NCBI GenBank assembly: GCA_902799955.1
Contig: CADCCQ010000024.1
Span: 1-49,565 of the forward strand
Direction of reading: 5' to 3'
Origin: an uncultured bacterium
GTDB taxonomy: Bacteria; Verrucomicrobiota; Kiritimatiellia; RFP12; UBA1067
Length of the DNA stretch: 49,565 bases
A program made the position numbers and the translations under genes. The notes below the pieces were generated by a model, which ran no database searches, was not told the DNA's origin, and saw only the letters and a list, made by a program, of their open reading frames with translations. Below, one piece after another: positions 25,593 to 32,030 of the stretch. Position 1 is the stretch's first letter. Each line of letters starts with the position of its first letter.

Positions 25593-25805
25593 ATGACACT
25601 TGCTTTCATACAGAACATGGGCCCGGTCCAGCTCCTGATATGCCTCGGCGTTCTCGTGCTGCTCTTCGGCGGCAAGAAGATCCCCGATCTCGCCCGCTCG
25701 CTTGGAAAGGCGAAGGGTGAGTTCAAGAAGGGTCTTGTCGAGGGGGAGAAGGCGGAGAACGCGGTTGAAGCCGAGGAGTCCAAGAAGATAGAGAAGACCG
25801 CCTGA
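25593..25805 (+). CDS. tatA: Sec-independent translocase subunit TatA/E
   Basis: The 70-residue protein has one N-terminal membrane helix (GPVQLLICLGVLVLLFG) followed by the conserved GGKKIPDLARSLGKAKGEFKKG amphipathic helix (FG hinge, then K-rich). The tail is acidic and charged. It would form the pore of the twin-arginine export pathway with TatC, which is not in this window. A clear ribosome site and promoter precede it, and a Minf_1886-family gene starts 4 bp after its stop. Confidence 0.93.
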   Translation: MTLAFIQNMGPVQLLICLGVLVLLFGGKKIPDLARSLGKAKGEFKKGLVEGEKAENAVEAEESKKIEKTA

Positions 25806-25809
25806 TTCG

Positions 25810-26169
25810 ATGGACGAGATAGACTTCACCTCTGACTCGTTCGGCGACATACTGGCAAGGGACAGGCGCTACGACGCACGCGCGTACGCCTTGCTTGTCG
25901 ACGTTCTGCAGTACCTGTTCTCCAAGGATGAACACGTGGACGCGGCGGCGATACTCGACGAGTTCCGGGAGCGGACGCTCGACCAGTACGGGCCGATGAG
26001 CTATTCCGTGCTGCGTGAATGGGGCGTGTCGCGCTGCGAGGACGTCGGGGAGATGATGTCCAATCTCGTGGAGTCCCGCCGCGTCGGGCGGGAAGAGGGC
26101 GACAGCCCGGAGGGGTTCGCCGGAGGCTACGACTTCGAGGAGGCGTTCCTCGGTCCGTACGCGAGGTGA
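25810..26169 (+). CDS. Minf_1886 family protein (conserved PVC protein of unknown function)
   Basis: The 119-residue cytoplasmic protein matches the Minf_1886 family along its length: ILARDRRYDARAYALLVDVLQYL, then EFRERTLDQYGPMSYSVLREWGV, EDVGEMMSNLVES and FAGGYDFEEAFLGPY at the end. The family is found mainly in Verrucomicrobia, Planctomycetes and relatives, so it supports the taxonomic placement. No function is known. It lies between tatA and an RsmC-like methyltransferase in one operon. Confidence 0.85.
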   Translation: MDEIDFTSDSFGDILARDRRYDARAYALLVDVLQYLFSKDEHVDAAAILDEFRERTLDQYGPMSYSVLREWGVSRCEDVGEMMSNLVESRRVGREEGDSPEGFAGGYDFEEAFLGPYAR

Positions 26170-26179
26170 GCAGACGCGA

Positions 26180-27121
26180 ATGAAGACGCTTCTTGTCGGA
26201 TACAAGGCCCAGGACCTGTTTGAGAAGGGCAGGCACGGGCGGCTTAGGACCGCCTCGTGGGTGGACGGCGACGTCGTCTGCCACGTCCTCGACATCTACC
26301 ATCGCCATGCGCTGGAGAAGACCCATCACGTCAAGGCCGTCTGCTCCGCGCATCTGCCGGATGGCGAATGGGATCTGATAAAGTTCAGGACCGGCCCGAA
26401 GCTCATGAGCGGGGAGCTGGCGCTCGACCTTCTGCAGGAGGTGTACGCCCTTTCCCGCAAGACCGGCGCGAAGGTCGAGGTCGATTTCGTAGGGAAGGAG
26501 CGCGACAGGAACGCACTCGTCGCGAAGGTGCGCGACGACCCGGAGCGCGTAAGGTGCTTTGCCGCGAAGTGGAAGGCGAGCGTCCCCGGGATGGAGCCGA
26601 TAGAGCTTGTGTCCTACCCCGGCTGCTTCTGCCACCGCCGCGCCGACGACGGGGGGCTGGCGCTTGCGGAGGTCGTCTCGCGCGAACTCGCCGGATCGCC
26701 TGCTGGGTTGCGGCTTCTCGACATGGGCTGCGGCTGCGGGCTCGTGGGCTTCCTCGTCGCGAAGTCCGTCGGCGGCGTCGACCTCGTGATGGTCGACTCC
26801 CATGCGCGCGCAGTCGAGGCGGCCACGGACAACGGCGCCGCGCTTGGCATCCCAGCGGAGGTGATTCTTGCTGACGCCGGTACGCCAGAGAGGATGGACG
26901 GCACGTTCGACGTGTTTGCCGGGAATCCGCCGTACTATTCGGACTACCGCATAGCCGAGGTGTTCCTGGAGACGGCGCTCCGCGCCCTGAAGCCGGGCGG
27001 CGTATGCTACACGGTAGTGAAGAACGAGGCTGGCCTCAAGCCACTTCAGGAACGGTATTTCCCGTCCGTGGAGACGATCCGCCGCCGCGGCTACGCGGTG
27101 CTGCGCTCCGTGAAGGGCTGA
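26180..27121 (+). CDS. RsmC/RlmG-like class I methyltransferase
   Basis: The protein has 313 residues. The C-terminal half is a Rossmann methyltransferase: LLDMGCGCGLVGF (motif I, ~175-187), VMVDSHARAVEAA (motif II) and FAGNPPYYSD (motif IV, ~247-256). NPPY with this spacing is typical of enzymes that methylate guanine or adenine in RNA, such as RsmC. The N-terminal half (~1-130) resembles the degenerate first domain of that group. Guanine N2 in rRNA is the likely target but is not proven. Ribosome site GAGGTGAG lies about 9 bp before the ATG. Confidence 0.8.
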   Translation: MKTLLVGYKAQDLFEKGRHGRLRTASWVDGDVVCHVLDIYHRHALEKTHHVKAVCSAHLPDGEWDLIKFRTGPKLMSGELALDLLQEVYALSRKTGAKVEVDFVGKERDRNALVAKVRDDPERVRCFAAKWKASVPGMEPIELVSYPGCFCHRRADDGGLALAEVVSRELAGSPAGLRLLDMGCGCGLVGFLVAKSVGGVDLVMVDSHARAVEAATDNGAALGIPAEVILADAGTPERMDGTFDVFAGNPPYYSDYRIAEVFLETALRALKPGGVCYTVVKNEAGLKPLQERYFPSVETIRRRGYAVLRSVKG

Positions 27122-27149
27122 GGGGCGTCCTGCGTTGTAGTTTTGTCTT

Positions 27150-27179
27150 GATTCCCCGCCGCGCCGACGGCAGGGAATT
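27150..27179. terminator. inverted repeat between convergent genes, possible bidirectional terminator
   Basis: ATTCCCCGCCG pairs with CGGCAGGGAAT with one mismatch, in the short gap between the plus-strand methyltransferase and the minus-strand gene. There is no long T-run on either side, so efficiency is doubtful. Confidence 0.4.
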
Positions 27180-27181
27180 GG

Positions 27182-27841
27182 TCACTCCTTGCTGCCTTGG
27201 ATTTCCGACAGAGCGTCGGCACCTAGCGCGTCAGCAAGGCCCGATATGTCGAAGACCGCCGTCACCGGGCTTTCGCCGTATGGCGTGAACCGCATCACCA
27301 TCTGCTGCGACGCAAGCAGCCGTTCCAGGAAATCCCCAAACGGGTACGGCGAAGACATCGTCCTGCCATCCGTGGAACATCCCCATTCGGAGGTGTCTGC
27401 GGGGTTGTCGTCGAAGCGGACGGTGACGGAAATCTTGCCGTCACCGATGAATGACGGCCACGTCACATACGCCTCTGACGATCCCCCCTTGCGGCGAATG
27501 ATCAGAGCCGGGCACGAATCACGGAACACGGGCGATGACGCCTCGACGCTGCATGTGTAGATCAAGGAATCATCAATGGGCGAAACTTCGCGGGTCACCT
27601 CCCAGCCTTGGCGGACGCTCGCCGTGTTGGCAAAGCCTGGAGCCATGCTGTCCGGGAACAGCTCCACGCCGAGGCGGTAGAGCGCGAACAACAGCGCATA
27701 GCGCACCACCGCGCCGCCGAGCGCGAGTTTTGCACCCGTGCCCTTGCCGATAATCGCGGCGATCACTACGCCGAACAGCGGCACGAAGAAGCCGAGCGCG
27801 GCGCACAGCCACGGGTTTTTGCATTCACTATCGTTTTCCAT
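27182..27841 (-). CDS. membrane protein with a VasI-like C-terminal domain
   Basis: The protein has about 219 residues with two membrane segments near the N-terminus (WLCAALGFFVPLFGVVIAAIIG; ALGGAVVRYALLFALYRLG). The rest resembles the VasI family (type VI secretion-associated), with WEVTREVSPIDDS, ALIIRRKGGSSEAYVTWP, TVRFDDNPADTSEWGCSTDG and VTAVFDISGLADAL. No other type VI genes are present, so an unrelated envelope role is as likely. The start at 27841 is chosen because a -10 box abuts the earlier ATG at 27850; that earlier start would add three residues. Confidence 0.72.
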   Translation of the reverse strand: MENDSECKNPWLCAALGFFVPLFGVVIAAIIGKGTGAKLALGGAVVRYALLFALYRLGVELFPDSMAPGFANTASVRQGWEVTREVSPIDDSLIYTCSVEASSPVFRDSCPALIIRRKGGSSEAYVTWPSFIGDGKISVTVRFDDNPADTSEWGCSTDGRTMSSPYPFGDFLERLLASQQMVMRFTPYGESPVTAVFDISGLADALGADALSEIQGSKE

Positions 27842-27850
27842 GTTGTCCAT

Positions 27851-27880
27851 AGTATATCATAAATTGCCATTCATAATCAA
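27851..27880 (-). promoter_or_regulatory. minus-strand promoter TTGATT-18-TATACT immediately before the VasI-like gene
   Basis: On the minus strand the -35 is at 27880-27875 and the -10 at 27856-27851. The -10 ends one base before ATG 27850, so transcription would start near 27844 and the usable ATG would be 27841, giving a leaderless or near-leaderless mRNA. Confidence 0.5.
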
Positions 27881-27911
27881 CAACGGGCAACGATTGAAAA
27901 ATTTTTATTTT

Positions 27912-29507
27912 CTACTGCTGCCGGGCAGTCCACAGCGCGGCTCGGTACAGGTGCTCGAGGAACTCCTCCTTGGCGAAGTCACCGGCGTTGTGCCCGAGCG
28001 CGGAGTAGTAGACGCGCCCCTTGCCGTAGTCCTTCGTCCACTCCATGATATGGCGCCCGTTGTCGGCCTTGACGCCGCGCTTGGCGATCCAGTCCTGCAT
28101 GTTCTGCGGCAGCTTGTCTGCACGGAAGGTGAGTACGGGTTTCACGGCGCCTTTCACCATGTCGTTTACGTAGATCTCGTCGTCCGCCCAGACGTAGTCC
28201 TCCGGGAGGCAGGCGATTGCGGGGTGCGAGCGGTCGCATTCGCCCGCGAACGGCACGGGGAAGTGCTTCGGGTAGTGGAAGAGGAACGTGCCGCCGAGGA
28301 AGTCGCGCCACGCGGCGCTTCCGATCTCGCAGTTGCTGGCGGAGTGCAGCACGAGCGTGCCGCCGCCCGCCTTCGCCCAGTCGTAGAACGCCTCGCGCTG
28401 CGACTCCCTCTCGAACTGCTCCTCGTTCGCGCAGGCGAACACCGTCATCCTGCACTTGCGGAACGCCGGGGAGAGGAAGACGTTGGGGTCGTCAGTCACC
28501 TTGACCGACAGGCCCTTCGCCGAGAAGTACCTCGCCATGTTCCCTGCGGCGGATTCGGTTGAGAAGTGGTGGAAGGATCCCTTAGGCACGACGGCGCCGC
28601 TCTTCTGGTCCTTGTGCCATTTCCAGCGGGTGTAGAGGAGGACGTCGAACGGCTTGGCGCCCTGCGCAGGCGGGAGAAGGGTGATGAGGTTCAGCATGAG
28701 CCTTTTGTATTCAGGCGTCCGCATAAGCTTCGCCTCCGTGCAGCATGGCCCGAAGAGCGTGACCGCGCCCTTGCCGTACTTGTACTGCGCGACGGAGGTC
28801 GCGATGCGGCAGCTGTCGGTGTCCGCGACGCCCAGGAGGCAGAGGTCGCCCGTCAGGAACATTCCGTGCCTGGAGGCGCCGAAGCATGCGAAGAGCGGCG
28901 TGTCGATGCGCCCCTCCGGGAAACCCTCGAGGAGTTTGGGGCAGTTGCGGAAGAAGACGCCGCCCCTGTTCGCGAACGGTATCGTCAGCACGCCGCCGTA
29001 CGTATGGCCGAGGCGGCGCGCGAGTTCCTCGCTCCACTTGTTGGTGTTCTCCAGCGTGACGAAGTGGGTGCCGTGGCTCACGGCGTCGAGTATCATGTCA
29101 ACGTCGCCCTGGCAGTAGCCCGGGGCGGTCGTGGAGAACACGACGTCCGGGTAGATTCCGCGCTCCATCTCGTCGGGGTCGAGCTCCTCGGCGTTCAGCC
29201 CCATTTCGTTGAAGAGCTCCAGCTGCCCGAGCGCGCCCCAGACGCGGACCTTGCGCGCCTTGTGGGCGGGCGTCACCGTCGCGTCAACCTTGCCGGTCGC
29301 GGGCTTCTGCGCGACGAGCCTGGTGAAGTCTCCGTAGTTCTCGATGCCCTGCACCGGATGGACCGCCAGGAACCGTTCGACCTCCTGCGCGAACGAACGC
29401 GGCACCGCGTCCGCAATTGCGGCGCCCCTGATCGCGCCCGCCACCGTGGCGGCGATGGCGATCTTCGCGCCTGCCGCCAGAATCCCACTTGCTGTCGATG
29501 TAGTCAT
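27912..29507 (-). CDS. ThuA-like domain protein
   Basis: The protein has 531 residues. The start at 29507 (MTTSTASGILAAG) has AAAGGCAGG about 8 bp upstream; an upstream extension of the frame lacks a ribosome site. The N-terminal 35 residues are Ala/Gly-rich and hydrophobic but lack the usual basic start, so export is uncertain. The C-terminal ~190 residues match the ThuA (trehalose-utilisation-like) fold: FACANEEQFERESQREAFYDWAKAGGG, LHSASN, HPAIACLPEDYVWADDEIY, GKGRVYYSALGHNAGDF. An upstream domain (~70-330) looks like a second glutamine-amidotransferase-type fold (VFFRNCPKLLEGFP; GPCCTEAK). ThuA proteins act around sugar metabolism; the reaction is unknown. Confidence 0.8.
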   Translation of the reverse strand: MTTSTASGILAAGAKIAIAATVAGAIRGAAIADAVPRSFAQEVERFLAVHPVQGIENYGDFTRLVAQKPATGKVDATVTPAHKARKVRVWGALGQLELFNEMGLNAEELDPDEMERGIYPDVVFSTTAPGYCQGDVDMILDAVSHGTHFVTLENTNKWSEELARRLGHTYGGVLTIPFANRGGVFFRNCPKLLEGFPEGRIDTPLFACFGASRHGMFLTGDLCLLGVADTDSCRIATSVAQYKYGKGAVTLFGPCCTEAKLMRTPEYKRLMLNLITLLPPAQGAKPFDVLLYTRWKWHKDQKSGAVVPKGSFHHFSTESAAGNMARYFSAKGLSVKVTDDPNVFLSPAFRKCRMTVFACANEEQFERESQREAFYDWAKAGGGTLVLHSASNCEIGSAAWRDFLGGTFLFHYPKHFPVPFAGECDRSHPAIACLPEDYVWADDEIYVNDMVKGAVKPVLTFRADKLPQNMQDWIAKRGVKADNGRHIMEWTKDYGKGRVYYSALGHNAGDFAKEEFLEHLYRAALWTARQQ

Positions 29508-29569
29508 TTTGCCCTGCCTTTCTTCTTCTTTGTCTGTTGGATGAACCGTGTTTAAAGCCGACTGTTTGA

Positions 29570-29598
29570 ATTTTACCACAAAACGCGCATAAAGGCAA
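29570..29598 (-). promoter_or_regulatory. minus-strand promoter TTGCCT-17-TAAAAT of the ThuA-like gene
   Basis: The -35 is at 29598-29593 and the -10 at 29575-29570, preceded by TGTGG as in other promoters here. Its distance to the start at 29507 gives a leader of about 55 bases. Confidence 0.65.
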
Positions 29599-29672
29599 CA
29601 GACTTTCCGCCCCCGCGATGCCGCCCGGATCCGCCTCCGGAAGGCGGCGAAATTGTTTGTTAAAATTCCCTC

Positions 29673-29701
29673 TTGCATATTTGGCCCGGAAGTGATATAC
29701 T
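29673..29701 (+). promoter_or_regulatory. promoter TTGCAT-17-TATACT of the tRNA gene
   Basis: The -35 is at 29673-29678 and the -10 at 29696-29701, placing the start of transcription about 12 bp ahead of the mature tRNA. Confidence 0.8.
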
Positions 29702-29719
29702 ATTACGCAAATCAGCAAT

Positions 29720-29795
29720 GGGGAAGTAGCTCAGTTGGTAGAGCATCACGTTCGCAACGTGGGGGTCGAGAGTTCGAATCTCTTCTTCTCCACCA
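29720..29795 (+). tRNA. tRNA-Ala (anticodon CGC)
   Basis: A complete cloverleaf can be folded: acceptor GGGGAAG/CTTCTCC, D-arm GCTC/GAGC, anticodon stem TCACG/CGTGG with loop TTCGCAA (anticodon CGC at 29753-29755), and T-arm GAGAG/CTCTT with loop TTCGAAT. The third acceptor pair is G3:U70, the alanine identity element, which agrees with the anticodon. CCA is encoded. It would read GCG codons. Confidence 0.96.
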
Positions 29796-29799
29796 TTCA

Positions 29800-29842
29800 A
29801 ATGTGCGTTTCGCCAGGTGAATCCACGGCGGAGCGCATTTTT
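29800..29842 (+). terminator. terminator of the tRNA gene
   Basis: AATGTGC pairs with GCGCATT and an inner CGCC with GGCG, followed by a T-run (29838-29842). It lies just after the CCA end. Confidence 0.65.
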
Positions 29843-29864
29843 GCTAGTTAGCGGAGGCAGCCCA

Positions 29865-30785
29865 ATGACAATAGACGAAATGAACACGCGCTACGGCGCG
29901 CCGGGACGGATAGTGTTCAGGAAGGGACACTGCGGATATCCCGAGGTCGCAATCGCCAACAAGTACGGCTCTGCGGAAATAGCGCTCATGGGCGCCAATG
30001 TGCTTTCGTACCGTCCTACGGGACATTCGCCCGTGATCTTCCGCCCGTCGCGCCGCGACTACAACAGGGGCGAGTCCATCCACGGCGGCATCCCGGTGTG
30101 CTGGCCTCAGTTCGGCCGCCTCGCGATCCCGGGGATGTCCGCGCACGGCTTCGCACGCATCATGCCGTTCTCCGTCAGGGGGACGCAGTATTCCGAGGAC
30201 ATGACGGAGGTCACGCTCGCGCTTGTGTCGTCGCCCGAGACGCGCGAACTCTGGCCGCACGACTTCGACCTGGAGGTGAAGGTGTCCGTCTCGATGAAGC
30301 TCAACCTCGCGATGACGACGAAGAACACGGGCTCGGAGCCTTTCGAGTTCACCGGCGGCTTCCATCCGTACTTCCTCGTGCGCGAGCGCGACGCGGTGTC
30401 CGTCAGGGGCCTTTCCGGCTGCGACTACGTGTATGCGGTGGACATGACGGACCACACGCTCGCGGGAGACCTGGCGATGGACAAGGCGGCCGACCACGTG
30501 TTCAAGATGCCGCCCGTGCTGAAGCACGAGGTCGCGCTCATCGACCCCGGGCTTCGCCGCGCGGTCGCGATGGCGTCCAACGGCAACGCGAACACGGTGG
30601 TCTGGAACCCCGGGCCTGGCTCGGGCATTGGCGACTTGGAGGAGGACGACTGGCGCAGGTTTGTCTGCGTGGAGCCGGTGACTGGCTGGCCGAAGGCCGT
30701 GGAGGCGCTTGCGCCCGGCGACAGGCAGACGCTTACGGTGGCGATCCAGTCCGTAGCAGAGCCTACTACTCCAGAGGCAGAATAG
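29865..30785 (+). CDS. D-hexose-6-phosphate mutarotase (YeaD-like aldose 1-epimerase)
   Basis: The protein has 306 residues from ATG 29865, preceded by GGAGG. Family motifs include SAEIALMGANVLSYRP, SIHGGIPVCWPQFG (~67-80), PGMSAHGFARIMPF with the catalytic-type His, FTGGFHPYFLV, and WNPGPGSGIGDLEEDDWRRFVCVEP near the end with the general-base-type Glu. It interconverts alpha and beta anomers of hexose-6-phosphates such as glucose-6-P in the cytoplasm. The last 20 bp overlap the end of the convergent minus-strand propeller gene. Confidence 0.9.
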   Translation: MTIDEMNTRYGAPGRIVFRKGHCGYPEVAIANKYGSAEIALMGANVLSYRPTGHSPVIFRPSRRDYNRGESIHGGIPVCWPQFGRLAIPGMSAHGFARIMPFSVRGTQYSEDMTEVTLALVSSPETRELWPHDFDLEVKVSVSMKLNLAMTTKNTGSEPFEFTGGFHPYFLVRERDAVSVRGLSGCDYVYAVDMTDHTLAGDLAMDKAADHVFKMPPVLKHEVALIDPGLRRAVAMASNGNANTVVWNPGPGSGIGDLEEDDWRRFVCVEPVTGWPKAVEALAPGDRQTLTVAIQSVAEPTTPEAE

Positions 30786-31653
30786 TCATCGTGGAGAGGC
30801 GGCTCCCCGCGGGGGCGTAGCTCCACACGATCTTCTTGTCGCGCGTGACTTCGAAGCCCGTTGTGCGGCTTCCGTCCTCCACGCCGTTGGCGTATGTCCC
30901 GACGACCAGGTTCCCGTTGGCGCGTTCGTGGATCCCGCAGAGGTTGGCGAGCTTGAGCTCCGGCGCGTCGCCGCACGAAAAGCTCCAGGCGACCTTGTGG
31001 TCCGGCGTGTATTCTGTTATGGCGCCGAGGTGCGATACGAGCGTGTTCCCGTTGGCGCGGCGGAACGCCTCGAACGCAAGGTCCGGCGTAGGCTGTTCCC
31101 ACAGCAGTTTTCCGGTGGAGTCGTATTCGCGGACGACATGGGCCCCGGAGCAGCACAGGAGGTACGTGCCGTCCTTCGTCTTGCTGACCATGCGGTAGTG
31201 GTGGTGGCGCGATGGCGTCGTGCCGTCCGGCCGGCGCGGGTCTGCCTTGAATCTCGCGAGGAGCTCCTTCGTGTCGAGCTTCAGTTCGCTGACGAAGTCT
31301 GTGCTGTTCTCCGAGATCACCATCGTGCCGTCCTTCGTTATGTCGAAGCCGTACGTCCCGTCGTGTGGAGAGGGGCTGTAGAAAAGCTCCGTCTTCGACG
31401 TTTTGACGTCCGTGACCCACACGTTGCCGTTGGACCAGTACACCTTGGTGCCGTGCCTTACTGCGCGGTGGATGTTTCCGCAGCGGTCCTTCTTCCACTT
31501 GACCTTGCCGTCTGGCGAGAGGATCCATGCGCTGCCTCCGCCGCAGGCGATGATGGACGTGTCGGGGCGCCCCTTGAGGCGCTCCCCGCCGACGTCGATT
31601 CCGCTGGCGGCGGCCGTCGCCGCCAGCGCTACAATGAGCAATGTCTTCTTCAT
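30766..31653 (-). CDS. secreted beta-propeller (PQQ-like repeat) protein
   Basis: The protein has 295 residues with a clear signal peptide (MKKTLLIVALAATAAASG). The remainder is made of short beta repeats such as SAWILSPDGKVKW, VYWSNGNVWVTDV, VVREYDSTGKLLWEQPTP and GFEVTRDKKIVWSYA, as in PQQ-like or arylsulfotransferase-like propellers. The repeats are about 40 residues and end in W. No catalytic residues are recognised, so it could bind rather than catalyse. It has its own promoter, facing away from the SGNH/GH63-like locus. Confidence 0.78.
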   Translation of the reverse strand: MKKTLLIVALAATAAASGIDVGGERLKGRPDTSIIACGGGSAWILSPDGKVKWKKDRCGNIHRAVRHGTKVYWSNGNVWVTDVKTSKTELFYSPSPHDGTYGFDITKDGTMVISENSTDFVSELKLDTKELLARFKADPRRPDGTTPSRHHHYRMVSKTKDGTYLLCCSGAHVVREYDSTGKLLWEQPTPDLAFEAFRRANGNTLVSHLGAITEYTPDHKVAWSFSCGDAPELKLANLCGIHERANGNLVVGTYANGVEDGSRTTGFEVTRDKKIVWSYAPAGSRLSTMTILPLE

Positions 31654-31715
31654 GGTGTGTCCTATGTCATGTTGTTGCCGCCATCCCGGCGACGTGGTTC
31701 TTTCCCACTTTTGAT

Positions 31716-31744
31716 ATTGTATATGAAAACCTCGTTGTCTGCAA
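31716..31744 (-). promoter_or_regulatory. minus-strand promoter TTGCAG-17-TACAAT of the propeller gene
   Basis: The -35 is at 31744-31739 and the -10 at 31721-31716. It is back to back with a plus-strand promoter 14 bp away. Confidence 0.6.
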
Positions 31745-31757
31745 CTGCATTTTGTGT

Positions 31758-31786
31758 TTTACATCGGCGGCGGGATCTGTTATAAT
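31758..31786 (+). promoter_or_regulatory. promoter TTTACA-17-TATAAT driving the structured leader and SGNH/GH63-like gene
   Basis: The -35 is at 31758-31763 and a perfect -10 at 31781-31786. The predicted leader to the ATG at 32031 is about 240 bases, long enough for regulation. Confidence 0.7.
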
Positions 31787-31882
31787 CTACGTATGCGCAT
31801 TGGGTGCATGGCGAATTTGGCATGAAAGTCCGCCGCCCGCGCTGCGCACGGGAATGTAAATGAAGATAAGTTTCAATGAAGA

Positions 31883-32000
31883 GGAAACAACTATGACAAC
31901 TGATAAAAACAACTCTTGCCATCCGGGCGCAACTCGGCGCCCGCTTTCAAGAGCGCCGCGCGGTTACGCGGCGCGATAAAAAGTTGTTCTGGTTGTTTCC
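31883..32000 (+). ncRNA. structured leader with nested stems, candidate cis-regulatory RNA (unassigned)
   Basis: The stems are nested. GGAAACAAC (31883-31891) pairs with GTTGTTTCC (31992-32000). AACAACT (31908-31914) pairs with AGTTGTT (31982-31988). CTCTTG (31913-31918) pairs with CAAGAG (31948-31953) and encloses the perfect hairpin CGGGCGC/GCGCCCG (31924-31943). A second perfect hairpin, GCGCCGCG/CGCGGCGC, spans 31953-31974. This makes a multi-branched fold ending 30 bp before the ATG at 32031. It matches no riboswitch class I can recall. A 39-codon frame from ATG 31860-31862 to TAA 31978-31980 overlaps it, so a leader peptide is an alternative. The region 31787-31882 has no other recognised feature. 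Confidence 0.5.
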
Positions 32001-32030
32001 AATGGAACTCATAGGCAAGGAAACAGGAAA

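Noticed and set aside
27182..27841. Part of a type VI secretion locus
   Set aside because: Only a VasI-like domain is present; no Tss or Hcp/VgrG genes occur in the window.
28566..29555. Plus-strand open frame opposite the ThuA-like gene
   Set aside because: The minus-strand translation has ThuA motifs; the plus-strand one has none.
29720..29795. tRNA gene as an integration site
   Set aside because: No integrase and no repeat of the tRNA 3' end was seen in the window.
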